Both the position numbers and the translations under genes were made by a program. The notes beneath the pieces are model-generated. The model was not told the DNA's origin, made no database searches, and was given only the letters and a program-made list of their open reading frames with translations. A DNA stretch of 64,000 bases from Pyrus communis (taxonomy: Eukaryota > Streptophyta > Magnoliopsida > Rosales > Rosaceae): assembly GCF_963583255.1 (NCBI RefSeq), contig NC_084803.1, positions 26,696,428-26,760,427 of the forward strand, given 5' to 3'. Below, piece by piece: positions 32,065 through 42,574 of the stretch. Each line of letters begins with the position of its first letter. The stretch's first letter is position 1.

Positions 32065-33188
32065 TGTTGATCCTAAAAATTACAAAACCTACGTGGCGCG
32101 CAGGCCGAGTAACTAATAAGCTAACTACGTCCTTCGGTCGAATGCGGGGCGTGCCAACTCGTCGGCCGAGCCTGGCCGAGGAGTAAAATCTGTTGATGTA
32201 GCTTTGAGCGCGGTGCTGACTTCTTTAACTTGCGATTGCGACCGAGGAAGGAACACTCTCGGTCTCTGGGTTCTACAGCCTGAAGACAAGGCTGCTAATT
32301 CTGCGGAGTTCACAAATCGTCCGAGCCCGATTCGGTCACTGTGATTATATTCGTGAGAGTATAAGCACGTCGAATCGAGACCAAGGTGTATGGGCACAGG
32401 TACTCGAACGTGATATATGTCTTGATGGTAAACGTAGTTCGGCCGTCGGAATGCCGAACCCTGAAACTCACCTGTGAGTATCCAATCATAAAACCACTCG
32501 GCGATCAGTACGCCGAGCAATGTAATTCGTAACACCTAACTATGCCGGGAAAGCTTAGTACGGTGACCTCTGCCAACAAAGGTTCGAAAACCTTCCTCGA
32601 CCGAGACTTGGATAGATAATCGGTCGACCTCGACGCAGTGCTGTTTATCCAAACTGAAGATGCTTCTTGGTCGGCTGATTCTGCGGCAGCAGTGCTGTTT
32701 ATCCAAACTGAAGGTGCTCGCCGGTTGCTTCCACAGTGCTGTTTATCCAAACTGAAGGTGTGTCGGCAGGAAAAAGAAAAGGAAAAATCTCAAGGTGATT
32801 GAGAGGTTTTGCGCAGGGCAATTGTATGCTGAGTTGAAGGTCCCTTGAATGTTGCATGATCTCGTGTATTTATAGTACCCCATTCCTTGAAATCTCCTCT
32901 GATTTGGATTGGGAGTCCTTGTCCCATTTCGATTCTGGTTCGAACAAACCTACTCCCACTGGGACTCTGAATCTTCCTCCCTTTGAGGCTTTATTTCTTG
33001 CTGGTCGAGAATCCTGGTCGCACCAGGATTTCCTCAATCCTTCCTATTTATCTGGACCTCTTGAGATAGGATTCGGCTGACCCTGCCAGCTGGCCCGGGT
33101 TTTATTATCCGGCCCACAGCATCTGTTATTACCTTGGGCCGAGCACATATGACTACTCGGCCTGCCCAAGATATTTTGGGCCCAAACA
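32065..33188 (-). repeat. 5' LTR of Tat copy 1
   Basis: 1124 bp at offset 12681 from the 3' LTR, with no differences found in the stretches compared by eye. The promoter TATAAATA is at 32867-32874 (minus). Identity of LTRs indicates little time since insertion. Confidence 0.93.
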
Positions 33189-33285
33189 AAACCCTACATC
33201 CCTACATCCATCCTCACACTAAACTCAATCCTTTTTTTTTAGCTCAGAATTGTTCTTTATCGTTTTCAAATCTTGAGTTCTTACA

Positions 33286-34692
33286 GTGTCTTCTTCAAGG
33301 AGAGCGTATAAACAGTTGCAAGAGCAGCAGAAAAGGTTGTTGGCACAACATGAAGAATTGGTCAATCTTGACCAAGGTGGAGGTGGAGATGAGGCCTTCG
33401 CAATGGAGGAGGATGAGGATGATCACCATAGAAGGCGGAGGGCCTCACATTCCAGCCGTATCATGGAAGCTATGGGTCAGATAGCCAAACCCAGACGTGC
33501 GGCAAACATCGATAGAAGAAGGGAAAGACGAGGTAAAGATCTCTTGGAAGATTATTTTATTCCCAACAGCGTTTTCCCTGATCATGTTTTTAGACGTCGT
33601 TTTAGAATGCAACGAAGTTTGTTCGATAAAATCATGAGTGATGTTTGCAACCATGATCCATATTTTGTGCAAAAAGAGGATGCTTTTCATGTTCTAGGTC
33701 TTCTTCCTGAGCAAAAAATTACGGCTGCCTTGCGAATGCTTGCATATGGAGCATCTGCAGATCAAGTGGATGAGATCGCAAGGATGGGAAAAACAACAGT
33801 TCTGGAGTCCCTGATGCGGTTTTGCTCTGCAATTGAAGCCCTTTACACCAATGAGTACATTCGGCAACCCACGCCAAGGGACATGCGAAGGCTTCTGAGG
33901 AAGGGTGAGATGCGAGGCTTCCCTGGCATGATTGGAAGCATCGACTGCATGCACTGGACATGGAAAAACTGTCCAAGTGCGTGGCAAGGAGCTTATGGCG
34001 ACAGAAAAGGAGCCAAAAGCATCATTCTGGAAGCGGTGGCTTCTTTTGATACATGGATTTGGCATGCTTTTTTTGGTGTTCTAGGAGCTCAGAATGACCT
34101 AAATGTCCTTGTCCAATCTCCAGTGTTTGACGAACTGCTACAAGGAAATGGGCCGAGATGCACATATTGGGTTAATGGTAATAAATACGAGGGACCATAC
34201 TACCTTGCAGATGGTATTTACCCAAGGTGGTCAACATTTGTCAAAACAGTGCCACATTCGCAGAGTGAAAAAGAGAAACACTTCGCAAAGTGTCAAGAAG
34301 GGTGTAGGAAGGATGTTGAGCGTTGTTTTGATATCCTGCAAGCTCGTTGGGCCATTGTCAGGGCTGCAGCTAGAATGTTTGATGTCGAGGCTCTTCGATC
34401 CATCATGATGACGTGTATTATTCTCCACAACATGATTGTTGAAGACGAGTATGATTATGAAGCCGTCGATGAATACGAGCCGGATCCGATGAACAACTCA
34501 AGAACACAAATCTACTATGCTCATGACCGGACCGAAGATCCAGTGCAACACGAGCCGTTGGAACGGGATGGACGTTACAATGAATTGATCGTTCAACGGT
34601 ACACTTCATTGCAAGAGCCATACTGGCACATAACCCGCCAGAATGACTTGATTGACCATCAGTGGAGATTGCACGAAGGCGAAGATAATTAA
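33286..34692 (+). CDS. PIF/Harbinger transposase (HARBI1-like nuclease)
   Basis: 468 codons open, with DDE nuclease motifs. First Asp in MIGSIDCMHWTWKNCP (about residue 220), second Asp in AQNDLNVLVQSPVFD (about 271), and the Glu in GCRKDVERCFDILQARW (about 345). The wording EDYFIPNSVFPDHVFRRRFRM and ADGIYPRWSTFVKT is characteristic of plant family members. The frame begins at a GTG directly after TTCTTACAG, a good acceptor. The true start is therefore probably an A|TG split by an intron whose first exon has been displaced or lost, or a downstream ATG. No stop or frameshift interrupts the domain, but the retrotransposon separates it from the TATA box at 19376. Confidence 0.9.
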   Translation: MSSSRRAYKQLQEQQKRLLAQHEELVNLDQGGGGDEAFAMEEDEDDHHRRRRASHSSRIMEAMGQIAKPRRAANIDRRRERRGKDLLEDYFIPNSVFPDHVFRRRFRMQRSLFDKIMSDVCNHDPYFVQKEDAFHVLGLLPEQKITAALRMLAYGASADQVDEIARMGKTTVLESLMRFCSAIEALYTNEYIRQPTPRDMRRLLRKGEMRGFPGMIGSIDCMHWTWKNCPSAWQGAYGDRKGAKSIILEAVASFDTWIWHAFFGVLGAQNDLNVLVQSPVFDELLQGNGPRCTYWVNGNKYEGPYYLADGIYPRWSTFVKTVPHSQSEKEKHFAKCQEGCRKDVERCFDILQARWAIVRAAARMFDVEALRSIMMTCIILHNMIVEDEYDYEAVDEYEPDPMNNSRTQIYYAHDRTEDPVQHEPLERDGRYNELIVQRYTSLQEPYWHITRQNDLIDHQWRLHEGEDN

Positions 34693-34849
34693 AATAAGGC
34701 TTGTGGTTGAAGAATAAAGTGTATTGTTTTTTAAGTAATCTTATTTAGTGTGTTTGTTTTTTTTTAAGTTTAAATGGTGAGGTTATGTAATTTTATTTGG
34801 TGTTTTTTTTTAAATGTTTATTTGGTGAGTTTATGTAATCTTATTCAAA

Positions 34850-35150
34850 TATTTAAATAAAGTACAAAAATTACATAAGAAATTAAATAAAGTTCAAAAA
34901 GTAAATAAGAAATTACATAAAAAATTAAATAAAGTTCTAAAAGTAAATAAGAAATTACATAAGAAATTAAATAAAGTTCTAAAAGTAAATAAGAAATTAC
35001 ATAAGAAATTAAATAAAGTTCTAAAAATAAATAAGAAATTACATAAGAAATTAAATAAAGTTCTAAAAGGAAATAAGAAATTACATAAGAAATTAAATAA
35101 AGTTCTAAAAATAAATAAGAAATTACATAAGAAATTAAATAAAGTAGTAC
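34850..35150. repeat. 42-bp minisatellite
   Basis: About seven units of AAATAAAGTTCTAAAAGTAA followed by ATAAGAAATTACATAAGAAATT lie inside the Harbinger element, 3' of the transposase. Since 42 is divisible by three, the minus strand stays open as a repeating 14-residue pattern (LFNFLCNFLFTFRT), which is a by-product. Confidence 0.85.
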
Positions 35151-35164
35151 AAATAAATGCGAAA

Positions 35165-35290
35165 TTATACAAAGTCTGTGGAGTTAGGATATGTGGTGCT
35201 AGGATCTTGGTTGCTAGGATTTCTGTAGCTGGAACCCCCTTGACTTGTTTCGGCATCTCTTGCACGCCTCCTTCGCACGACATCTCTTTT
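35165..35290 (-). pseudogene. Possible remnant of the second Harbinger protein
   Basis: The minus strand reads a polar, coding-like tail, KRDVVRRRRARDAETSQGG followed by SSYRNPSNQDPSTTYPNS and a TAA at 35165-35167. In this superfamily a second Myb/SANT-like frame is often convergent with the transposase, and this piece has the right place and strand. Only about 40 codons remain and the DNA-binding part is missing. Weak assignment. Confidence 0.3.
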
Positions 35291-35329
35291 ATAGAAAAAA
35301 TAATAATTTTTAAAAATTTTTCTGTATTT

Positions 35330-35660
35330 TTTAAAAAAATTTCACAATTTTTAATTATTTTTTAATAAAATTTAATGTTGTAATTAATCTGGACCGTTGG
35401 ATTTGAAAAATAATCAAATCCAACAGCCAATAAGCTGCCACGTGGGCAACGGTCAAAATTTTGACCGTTGGGCCTTTTTTTTTTTTTTTTTTTTTTTTGG
35501 TGAAAAAAACGTGGACCGTTGATCTGTGATCGGACGGTCCATTTTAAAAGTCAAATTTAAATTTTTTTTACCGTTGGAAATCCAACGGCTTACAAAAATT
35601 AGCCGTTGGAAATCCAACGACTCTGACCATGGCCACGTGGCTTTCACCGGATCGAACCCA
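35330..35660. repeat. Subterminal repeats of the Harbinger element
   Basis: Contains repeated and inverted copies of CCGTTGGAAATCCAACGG, (C)AACGGTCAAAATTTTGACCGTTG (a near-perfect palindrome at about 35448-35469), two CCACGTGG sites and a T run. Such subterminal repeats are typical binding places for transposase or host factors. Confidence 0.6.
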
Positions 35661-36286
35661 CTTGCACTGACATGCGGGGCCCGCGCGCTGCAGCGTTGTA
35701 GGCTACTCGCGCCCAGGAGCGCGTGTTGTGCATGCGCCAGGGAAATGGACCGGCTTCTGGGTCTGTCCGAAATGGGCTGGGCTGCTACCTGGCTTGGGCT
35801 AGGTGCCAGGCTGTTTCACGGGCTGGAGGGTGTGGACTGGGTGCCAGGCTATTTTTTTCACTTGGTGCCGGTCCATTCGGCGTGGGCTGGAACTGCTCTA
35901 ATATAAAGGAATAGTGTACTTGGCAAACATAGAAGCTATTTCCCTGCCCGACTACTTTGTTGAAGAAAAAAAAAAAAACACTACTTGGCGAGTCAGTTGT
36001 CCCATGCAAATTGGTGCACTTGCTAAAGAAATTACCCAAAAAGAAAATAATTTCTTTGACAAATTATGAGATTTTAGGGACTGATTGATATTATTTTGCG
36101 AGAGGCCTAAAGATATCTACACTATTGCTATAATCAATTTGGCTAACTCTATATCTATATCTATGTTGTTATAAAGCCAGGGCCGGGTTGGGTGAAATAG
36201 GTTTCGACAAAAGTATTTGAACAAAAATGTCCGTAAAACAAAAAAAATTTACGAATGACAAGAAAAAATAGATAATAAATTATAAA

Positions 36287-37003
36287 GAGTACTGATATTC
36301 CCATTCCCGTGTCTTATTTTCCCACCCACCATTTAGTAAAAATGTTGATGAGATTTATACTTCTAAAAGAAGACTTTTAAACCCCTATTTAATTAATAAA
36401 ATTTTGAAAAAAACAAAACATAATTTAAAATAATAGATAAATAATGGTGGATGGGGTGTGATCTGCGACGGAGAGAGGCTGGGAAATATTTGGGTTACAA
36501 TCGGGAGAAAAGTTGAAGGAAGGAATGGGTGTGTGCTAGACGGAGGCGAGAAACTTCAATGGAGGAGAAAGTGACTTAACGGTGAGATTTGAGGCTTTGA
36601 TAGAAAAAAAGGAAGAAGGGTGGTTTGGAATCCCGGGTCTCTATGGGGCGGTGATAAGTGTGAGTATTAGGATTTCCCCCCGCCGGGGGTGGATATTGGA
36701 CCATAGATATGGAATTCGGTGAAAATAGAGGGTAGGGATCTAGAAAGAGATTGGGGTGGCAAATTCAAGGTTAGTAGGAAGAGAGATTATGAAAGGGATG
36801 CATTTTCTTTTACTTTTCCGTTTTTTTATTTGTTTTAATATTATTTAAAGATATATTAGAGTTATTTAAAACCAAAATATATTAGGGTTATTTAGGAAAT
36901 AATGGTGGGAGGGGAAATAATATTTTTTTTTAAAATTTTTTATGGTGGGTGGATTATCATGTGGATGGGAAAATAGGACACTGGGGTGAGTCTAGTAGCA
37001 CTT
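36287..37003. mobile_element. 717-bp non-autonomous DNA transposon
   Basis: Left end GAGTACTGATATTCCCATTC and right end, in reverse complement, AAGTGCTACTAGACTCACC. Both run into matching (T/C)TATTTTCCCA(C/T)CCAC blocks. The element is flanked by ATTATAAA (36279-36286 and 37004-37011), an 8-bp duplication suiting hAT, or MULE if one more base is counted. No coding frame. Superfamily uncertain. Confidence 0.6.
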
Positions 37004-37011
37004 ATTATAAA

Positions 37012-40000
37012 TTACATATAAATAAATAAAATATAGAAGAAAAGATAAAAAAAAATATAAAAAATAAAAATGCGACGTTCGTGAAAGTCATTCTTCCATC
37101 ACTTGGGAATTCTTCCTATAGAAATATTATTCTTTGATCAAATCACTAGGTACAGATTATTTATGTAGTACAATAGATACTGTATCTATGCTACAAATGA
37201 AAATTAATAATTACATTTAAAGGACTTGGCCCTTGCTATGTTTCATCTGAGTTCATCGTATTTGACCTATATTATAATGAAACATAAACTAAGGGGAAAA
37301 TCTAAAGAAGAATGTGATATTTTCCAGAAGCTCGTCCAAGGAATTGGTATGCATAAATTTTCTTACCTGAATAGCTTGTATTTCTCATCTTTGGAAGTTT
37401 TGTTAAACTTAAGGGGAGTATCCATAAGTATACTTATTTGATCTTAATGTACTATTTTTTCTTACGATTAAGAGCATTTTTCCCACTGGGTTCTTACGAT
37501 TAATGAGGCAGCCATCCAGGGCTGGTCATACCTTCCTACTTTTGTCCCGTATGACGTTTAGTTTTGACATTATGCAAACTTCTCACGTTTCTCCTTAGTT
37601 TATGGGTTTTTCTCCTGTGGAATCATGATTTTCCAAAGCGGGAGTAAGGTTGATCCGAATATCAATAACTTAGAAGTTAGACCATAGACTCAATAGTTTC
37701 GAGCAGAGGTGGATTAGACAGAGCAACGGTGCTACCATCATCCTGTTCCGGGGCAATAGGCAAAGTCCAAGTGATTTTATTAGTATGACCATGCTTGTTC
37801 CGCAGGACACAAGATCTAATCCGAATGAGGACACAATTAGATTCCTCATAAGTCTTGGAGTTCCAACAATTGAAGAATTGGCATGCGCCGCATGTAATCA
37901 CAACTCATAAAAGGATACAATATCTACTTTTAGATATCCTCTAGGATTCTCCTGACTTAGAACAAAGATTGTATCATAAAAAGGTCTCTCCCAATGGTGT
38001 AAATACACTCATCTAGGGTTCGTCTCTGGTAACGCAATCTCAGTACTCTAATTCTCTTAACCACTGCTTGAATCTAAAAATTGCTTATTAACTTGACCGT
38101 CGAAGAGCCTTTGGTTGCCTCCCAACCATCCTTAGGCTTGTTTAAGGTTGTTTTCTGTTTTACATTTTGCTCAAGTTTGTGCCTCCACCATCCGCGATGG
38201 TGCACAAATTTGGTTCCAACAATCTGTGCTTTCATTGAGAGTGAACTCGTATTCCTTTCGGCCAGATCACTCTACTATAAGCATGTCTACTAAAGAGAGG
38301 TCGGTTAACCCTATTGGTGGATACAACCCACCTTCTGATGCATCTGTCATTCCAAGAACGGATAAACCCCTGCCAAGTGCCTCCACCACTCCTGGAGCGA
38401 GTAGTGAACCGCAAACTGTGTGGTCAGTGTAGCCCTAATTCAAGAAGACTCGAAGGAGCAGAATGAAGGGGATTTTTTATTTTTTTTATTTTTATAAACT
38501 AAGTTCATTGAGCAACATATTATATGCATTTAACTATTAAATGACAGAAGCATGCTTGTATGCACTATAAGACAAAACTTAAACCATGAAATTCAAAGCC
38601 TAATAGTGGTGGTGAACCAAGACTCAACTCTAAATTACAAAGAGAGTTGATTCCTTTATACCTTTAAAGTTCCTTTTTGCATAAGTGTCATCTTTATCTT
38701 GCACCATGCCTTTCATCTTCCTCTTGTTGAGTTGGAGGCATCTATGTTCCTACACCAAGAATGATGGAAGAAAGAAGATGAGTGACATGGGAGGAAGAGA
38801 TTACTAACTAGTTCCTCCCATGGTGGCCGGCTTCTTTAGGGGTCGAGAGAGCTTTGTGTTTTCTCTCTTTGCCTCTTAGAAACCCTAATGAAGCGTGAGG
38901 TTATAAAGTCACTTATATAGCCTCTTACTTTGAGTGGCATAACTTGTAATAAAGACTAAACCTCACTTTTCCTCTTAATGCCCAACCTCTCTAGCTAGAG
39001 AGTTGTCATAAAACTTAAGCTAATGGATTTGACTATTCAATGCCCATTTGGGCTCCGACACCCAAAACTAACCCAAGGTCTAAAAAGAATTGTTCATTTG
39101 ATTAATTAGCATATTAATTAATCCTAACCATGAACAATTAAACTATTAATTTTCTTTAATCAACTCTATTATATCTTTCAATCATTACCTTACACGGTAT
39201 GTGATCCACTAGGTTAGGTAATGGGCATTTAGAACAGTTACTAATCGATTGTGAATTGAAACTTACTTTCAATTCTCCCTTTAGTGATTATTCATCTTCA
39301 GGGTTTCCACAAACCATGAGTGACACCTAGTGATATGTCATGGCTACCCAAGCTAATAAGAAGAGGTTGGAGAACCTATTTAGTTTGGGGTTACAATGCA
39401 ACATAGCCCTTCGCTAATTCAATATTCTTGATCACATTGTTTGGTTGATAGTTAATTCATGTCTACCATCTAATATGATTCTCTTATCTATATGATTAAT
39501 TTGAATATGATTTAGAATAACTTCCTAAATCTCATTCATATTCTAGTCAGAGATTCTTAATAATATCATACAGTATATTCCTCAACAGGGTGAAGGTTAG
39601 ACATCCCTTGTTGTACATTCACATGCCCGAATGATTAAGTAGCCCCAATTATGTCGTGGACATCCTCAAATGGAATGCCTTTAACATACTTAAAGAGTAA
39701 GGACCTCACCACAAGATAATTATATTGTCTCAGGTCACATGACTACTTTATATTATCCCAATCATATCATGTGATATGAGTACGAGAACTCCTCGTTGAT
39801 CGCATTTAGTAGACTCACTCTCTATTGAGCACTTACACACTTGTCTTGGTGTCATCACACCAATAACTCGAGACCAGTCACTCTTCTAGGAGATAAGACA
39901 TAGTATGTACTGGCTCGAGCTAACTTATCGAGATGAGGAAATATCTCGTGTATATAGGGTACATCAGACACGCGATTGATGTGTCCGTTTCAGCCAAGTA

Positions 40001-40330
40001 GCAAATGTAGTAACCATGGAACCACCACTTTTTTGGTTGTCCGTCCGACATTGCCTTCTCAGCTTCGCACACCGATCTCGAGTCCTGACAGAGCAGATGG
40101 CGAATAAACTCGTCGTGGTGTTTACTGTTTTCTCTACTTGGATTGTTCATGACAAGTAACAACCGTGGGTTCCACGCTTTCCATATAAATGCATAGATGA
40201 TGCATACAGTGAATGATACAAACGGAGAAACACCTAGAAACAAATTGATTTCTCGAAACGTTTTCGTACGACGGTTTGTATCGACCTTAGTGCCCATGCT
40301 CAAAATAGGTCCTTCCATCAACCTAATATT
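37012..40330. other. Long AT-rich region without a supported gene
   Basis: 37677-37901 (minus) contains a coding-looking phrase (CGACQFFNCWNSKTYEESN) that I cannot assign. 38150-38430 reads like the start of a decayed retroelement: TTGGTTCCAACAATCTGTGC precedes a short frame MSTKERSVNPIGGYNPP. 38460-40000 has the texture of dispersed repeat or LTR sequence, but no matching second copy is in the window. Confidence 0.4.
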
Positions 40331-40337
40331 AATTATT

Positions 40338-40556
40338 AACTGGAAGCCCCCACCTCATGGATTTGTAAATCTCAACTTTGATGGGTCAGTTTGTGGTAAC
40401 AGTGCCGCTGCAGGTTTCATCATTTGAGATTCCAACGGTCTCCCTCTTGTTGCCGGTGCTGCTCCCGTGCGGTGTGATGACGGCCGAGGCTATGGCCCTT
40501 CGGATGGGTCTTGTGCATGCTAAGAGAGCTGGATTTTTAAAAGTTCCGAGAAACTA
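40338..40556 (+). pseudogene. RNase H-like (RVT_3 type) domain fragment
   Basis: NWKPPPHGFVNLNFDGSVCG then NSAAAGFII, a TGA stop at 40425-40427, and continuing DSNGLPLVAGAAPV. A frameshift near 40476 leads to TAEAMALRMGLVHAKRAGFL. The NFDGS Asp and AEAMAL Glu match the first two acidic positions of plant RNase H-like domains found alone or at the end of LINE elements. The rest of the domain is missing. Confidence 0.75.
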
Positions 40557-41401
40557 ATTTCTTTGCTCATACCCTTGTCAATTTTGGTTTGTTCCATCTC
40601 TTCTCATCATGTTTGGATGACTGTAGTTACTGAGTATAGTAAAAATTAGATACTGTTTGTACCCAATGTCCTAGTGGCTTTGCTTTTTTAATTTAATTAT
40701 TCCTTTTAACAGAATAATAATATACTACAACCCAAATAAGATCATTTGTATGGACAACAATAATTTTTTTTTTTAGAAAATAAAAACGAAAGTTTTTCTT
40801 CATGATAGTGGTAAATATTCTTAAAATATTTCAGTTTGAGGTTGTGATAGAGAAAATGGTTTCATTCAAAATTTGGCACTATGTTTTATCTGGTAATCCA
40901 GGTATATTTCCCATTTTCACTAAAATAATTAACCAGGGGAGCCAAGAATACTTTGAACTCTTAATATTTCTGCATTATACAATGAAAAGAAAAATGATTC
41001 TAGAATTTTGACAACATGGTAGAACTCAATCGCTATAATTGAGATTTTGAGAACTACAAGACTATAAAAAAGATGCTGAGGAAAGCCATAATGTGCTAAT
41101 GAAAAGAAAGACTAATTAAATATTGATGATTGTATAAAAAGCAATTTGGTTCATAATTGCATTTGCATCAACTGTAAAAGAGTGGAATTAGTTCCGAATA
41201 ATAGACGATGCTAAAATTTAGTAGATGTGCTCTTCAGGATTTGGGTTTAAAAGTTGTGGACAATGTTCTAAATGCTGTCTATGTGTTTTTTATAATTTAA
41301 TTAAACTTATTGTATAACATATAAATAAGTGGCTACTTATAATTCAAACAAAAAACTATACTAGTATTGGAAAACATCAAATACAAAATAAAAGGATATA
41401 T
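40557..41401. other. AT-rich spacer left of Tat copy 2
   Basis: No gene or RNA signal seen. The short open frame near 40802-41011 has no recognisable features. Confidence 0.5.
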
Positions 41402-41406
41402 ACTAC

Positions 41407-42529
41407 TGTTTAGGCCCAAAATATGATTGTTGGGCTGAGCAGCAGGATGTGCTCGGCCCAAGGTAATGATAAATACTATGGGCCGAATAATAAATCCCGG
41501 GCCAGCTGGCAGGGTCGGCCAAATCCTATCCTAAGTAGTCCGGATGAATAGAAAAGGTCGAGGAAGTCCTGGTGCGACCAGGATTCTCGACCGGCAAGGA
41601 ATGGAGTCCCGAAAAGAAGGAGAATTCAGAATCCCGGTAGGAGTAGGTTTGTTCGAGTTAGAGGCGAAATGGGACAAGGACTCCCAATCCAAATCAGAAT
41701 TGGTTTCAAGGAATGGGGCACTATAAATACAAGAAATCATGCAACAGAAAGGACCTTCAAAAATCAGCATACAATTGCCCTGCGCAAAACCTCTCAAACA
41801 CCTTGAGATTTTTCCTTTTCTTTTCCTGCCGACACACCTTCAGTTTGGATAAACAGCACTGTGGAAGCACCCGGCGAGCATCTTCAGTTTGGATAAACAG
41901 CACTGCTGCCGCAGAATCAGCCGACCGAGAAGCACCTTCAGTTTGGATAAACAGCACTGCGTCGAGGTCGACCGGTTATCTATCTAAGTCTTGGCCGAGA
42001 AGGGTTTTCGAACCTTTGTTGGCAGAGGTCACCTTATTAGCCTTCTCGGCATAGTTAGGTGTTACGAATTGCATTACTCGGCGTACTGGACGCCGAGTGG
42101 TTTTATGATTGGATACTCGCAAGTGAGTTTCAGGGTTCGGCATTCCGACGGCCGAACTACGTTCACCATCAAGACATACATCACGTTCGAGTACCTGTGC
42201 CTATATAGTTTGGTCTCGATTCGACGTGCTTATACTCTTACGAATATAATCACAGTGACCGAATCGGGTTCCGACGATTTGTGAACTCCGCAGAATTAGC
42301 AGCCTTGTCTTCAGGCTGTAGAACCCAAAGACCGAGAGTGTTCCTTCCTCGGTCGCAATCGCAAGATAGAGAAGTCAACGACGCGCTCAAAGCTACATCA
42401 ACAAATTTTACTCCTCGGCCAAGCTCGGCCGACGAGTTGGCACGCCCCGCATTCGACCGAATGACGTAGTTAGCTTATTAGTTACTCGGCCTGCGCGCCA
42501 CGTAGGTTTTGTAATTTTTAGAGTCAACA
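41407..42529 (+). repeat. 5' LTR of Tat copy 2
   Basis: Starts TGTTTAGGCCCAAAATATG and ends TTTTTAGAGTCAACA. The LTR TATA box CTATAAATA is near 41721-41729. The family repeats (core CTTCAGTTTGGATAAACAGC) occur three times from about 41838. The primer-binding site follows at 42533-42550. Confidence 0.92.
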
Positions 42530-42532
42530 TTT

Positions 42533-42550
42533 TGGCACGCCCGGTGGGAC
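42533..42550 (+). other. Primer-binding site of Tat copy 2
   Basis: TGGCACGCCCGGTGGGAC, identical to the site in copy 1 and three bases after the LTR. Confidence 0.75.
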
Positions 42551-42574
42551 CTTTGTGCTAAACCTTCGGAGTTC

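Larger units (their letters stand above)
19384..33188 (-). mobile_element. Tat-lineage Ty3/gypsy retrotransposon, copy 1, apparently intact
   Basis: A 13.8-kb element flanked by AAACC at 19379-19383 and 33189-33193. The two 1124-bp LTRs show no difference in any stretch I compared, and their open frames translate identically. In transcription order (minus strand): 5' LTR, primer-binding site, gag-protease, overlapping pol with RT, two RNase H domains and integrase, then an antisense spliced gene, polypurine tract and 3' LTR. Tandem gypsy-type and archaeal-type RNase H domains, no chromodomain and an extra antisense frame all indicate the Tat branch (Retand/Ogre relatives). All frames are open, so this copy could be autonomous and recent. 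Confidence 0.93.
18784..35898 (+). mobile_element. PIF/Harbinger DNA transposon, split by a retrotransposon
   Basis: The left end reads GAGCAACTCCACCCC and the right end, in reverse complement, GAGCAGTTCCAGCCC. Both are flanked by TAA (18781-18783 and 35899-35901), the 3-bp target typical of PIF/Harbinger. Subterminal blocks also match: GCTGGCACCCAGTC on the left recurs inverted as GACTGGGTGCCAGG on the right (about 35835). Without the inserted retrotransposon (19384-33188 plus one AAACC) the element would be about 3.3 kb. It contains one complete transposase frame. A short C-terminal-like piece on the minus strand near 35165-35290 may be what remains of the usual second (Myb/SANT-like) protein. 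Confidence 0.85.

Noticed and set aside
33134..33484. 116-codon frame running from the LTR into the Harbinger element
   Set aside because: Chance read-through across the insertion boundary in a different frame from the transposase.
34894..35283. 129-codon minus-strand frame with repeated LFNFLCNFLF pattern
   Set aside because: Product of a 42-bp AT-rich tandem repeat whose length is divisible by three; only its first part (toward 35283) overlaps the possible Harbinger remnant, in a different frame.
37677..37901. 74-codon minus-strand frame with Cys/Asn-rich phrases
   Set aside because: Looks somewhat coding but matches no family I can name, and its ends are arbitrary; mentioned only within the region note.
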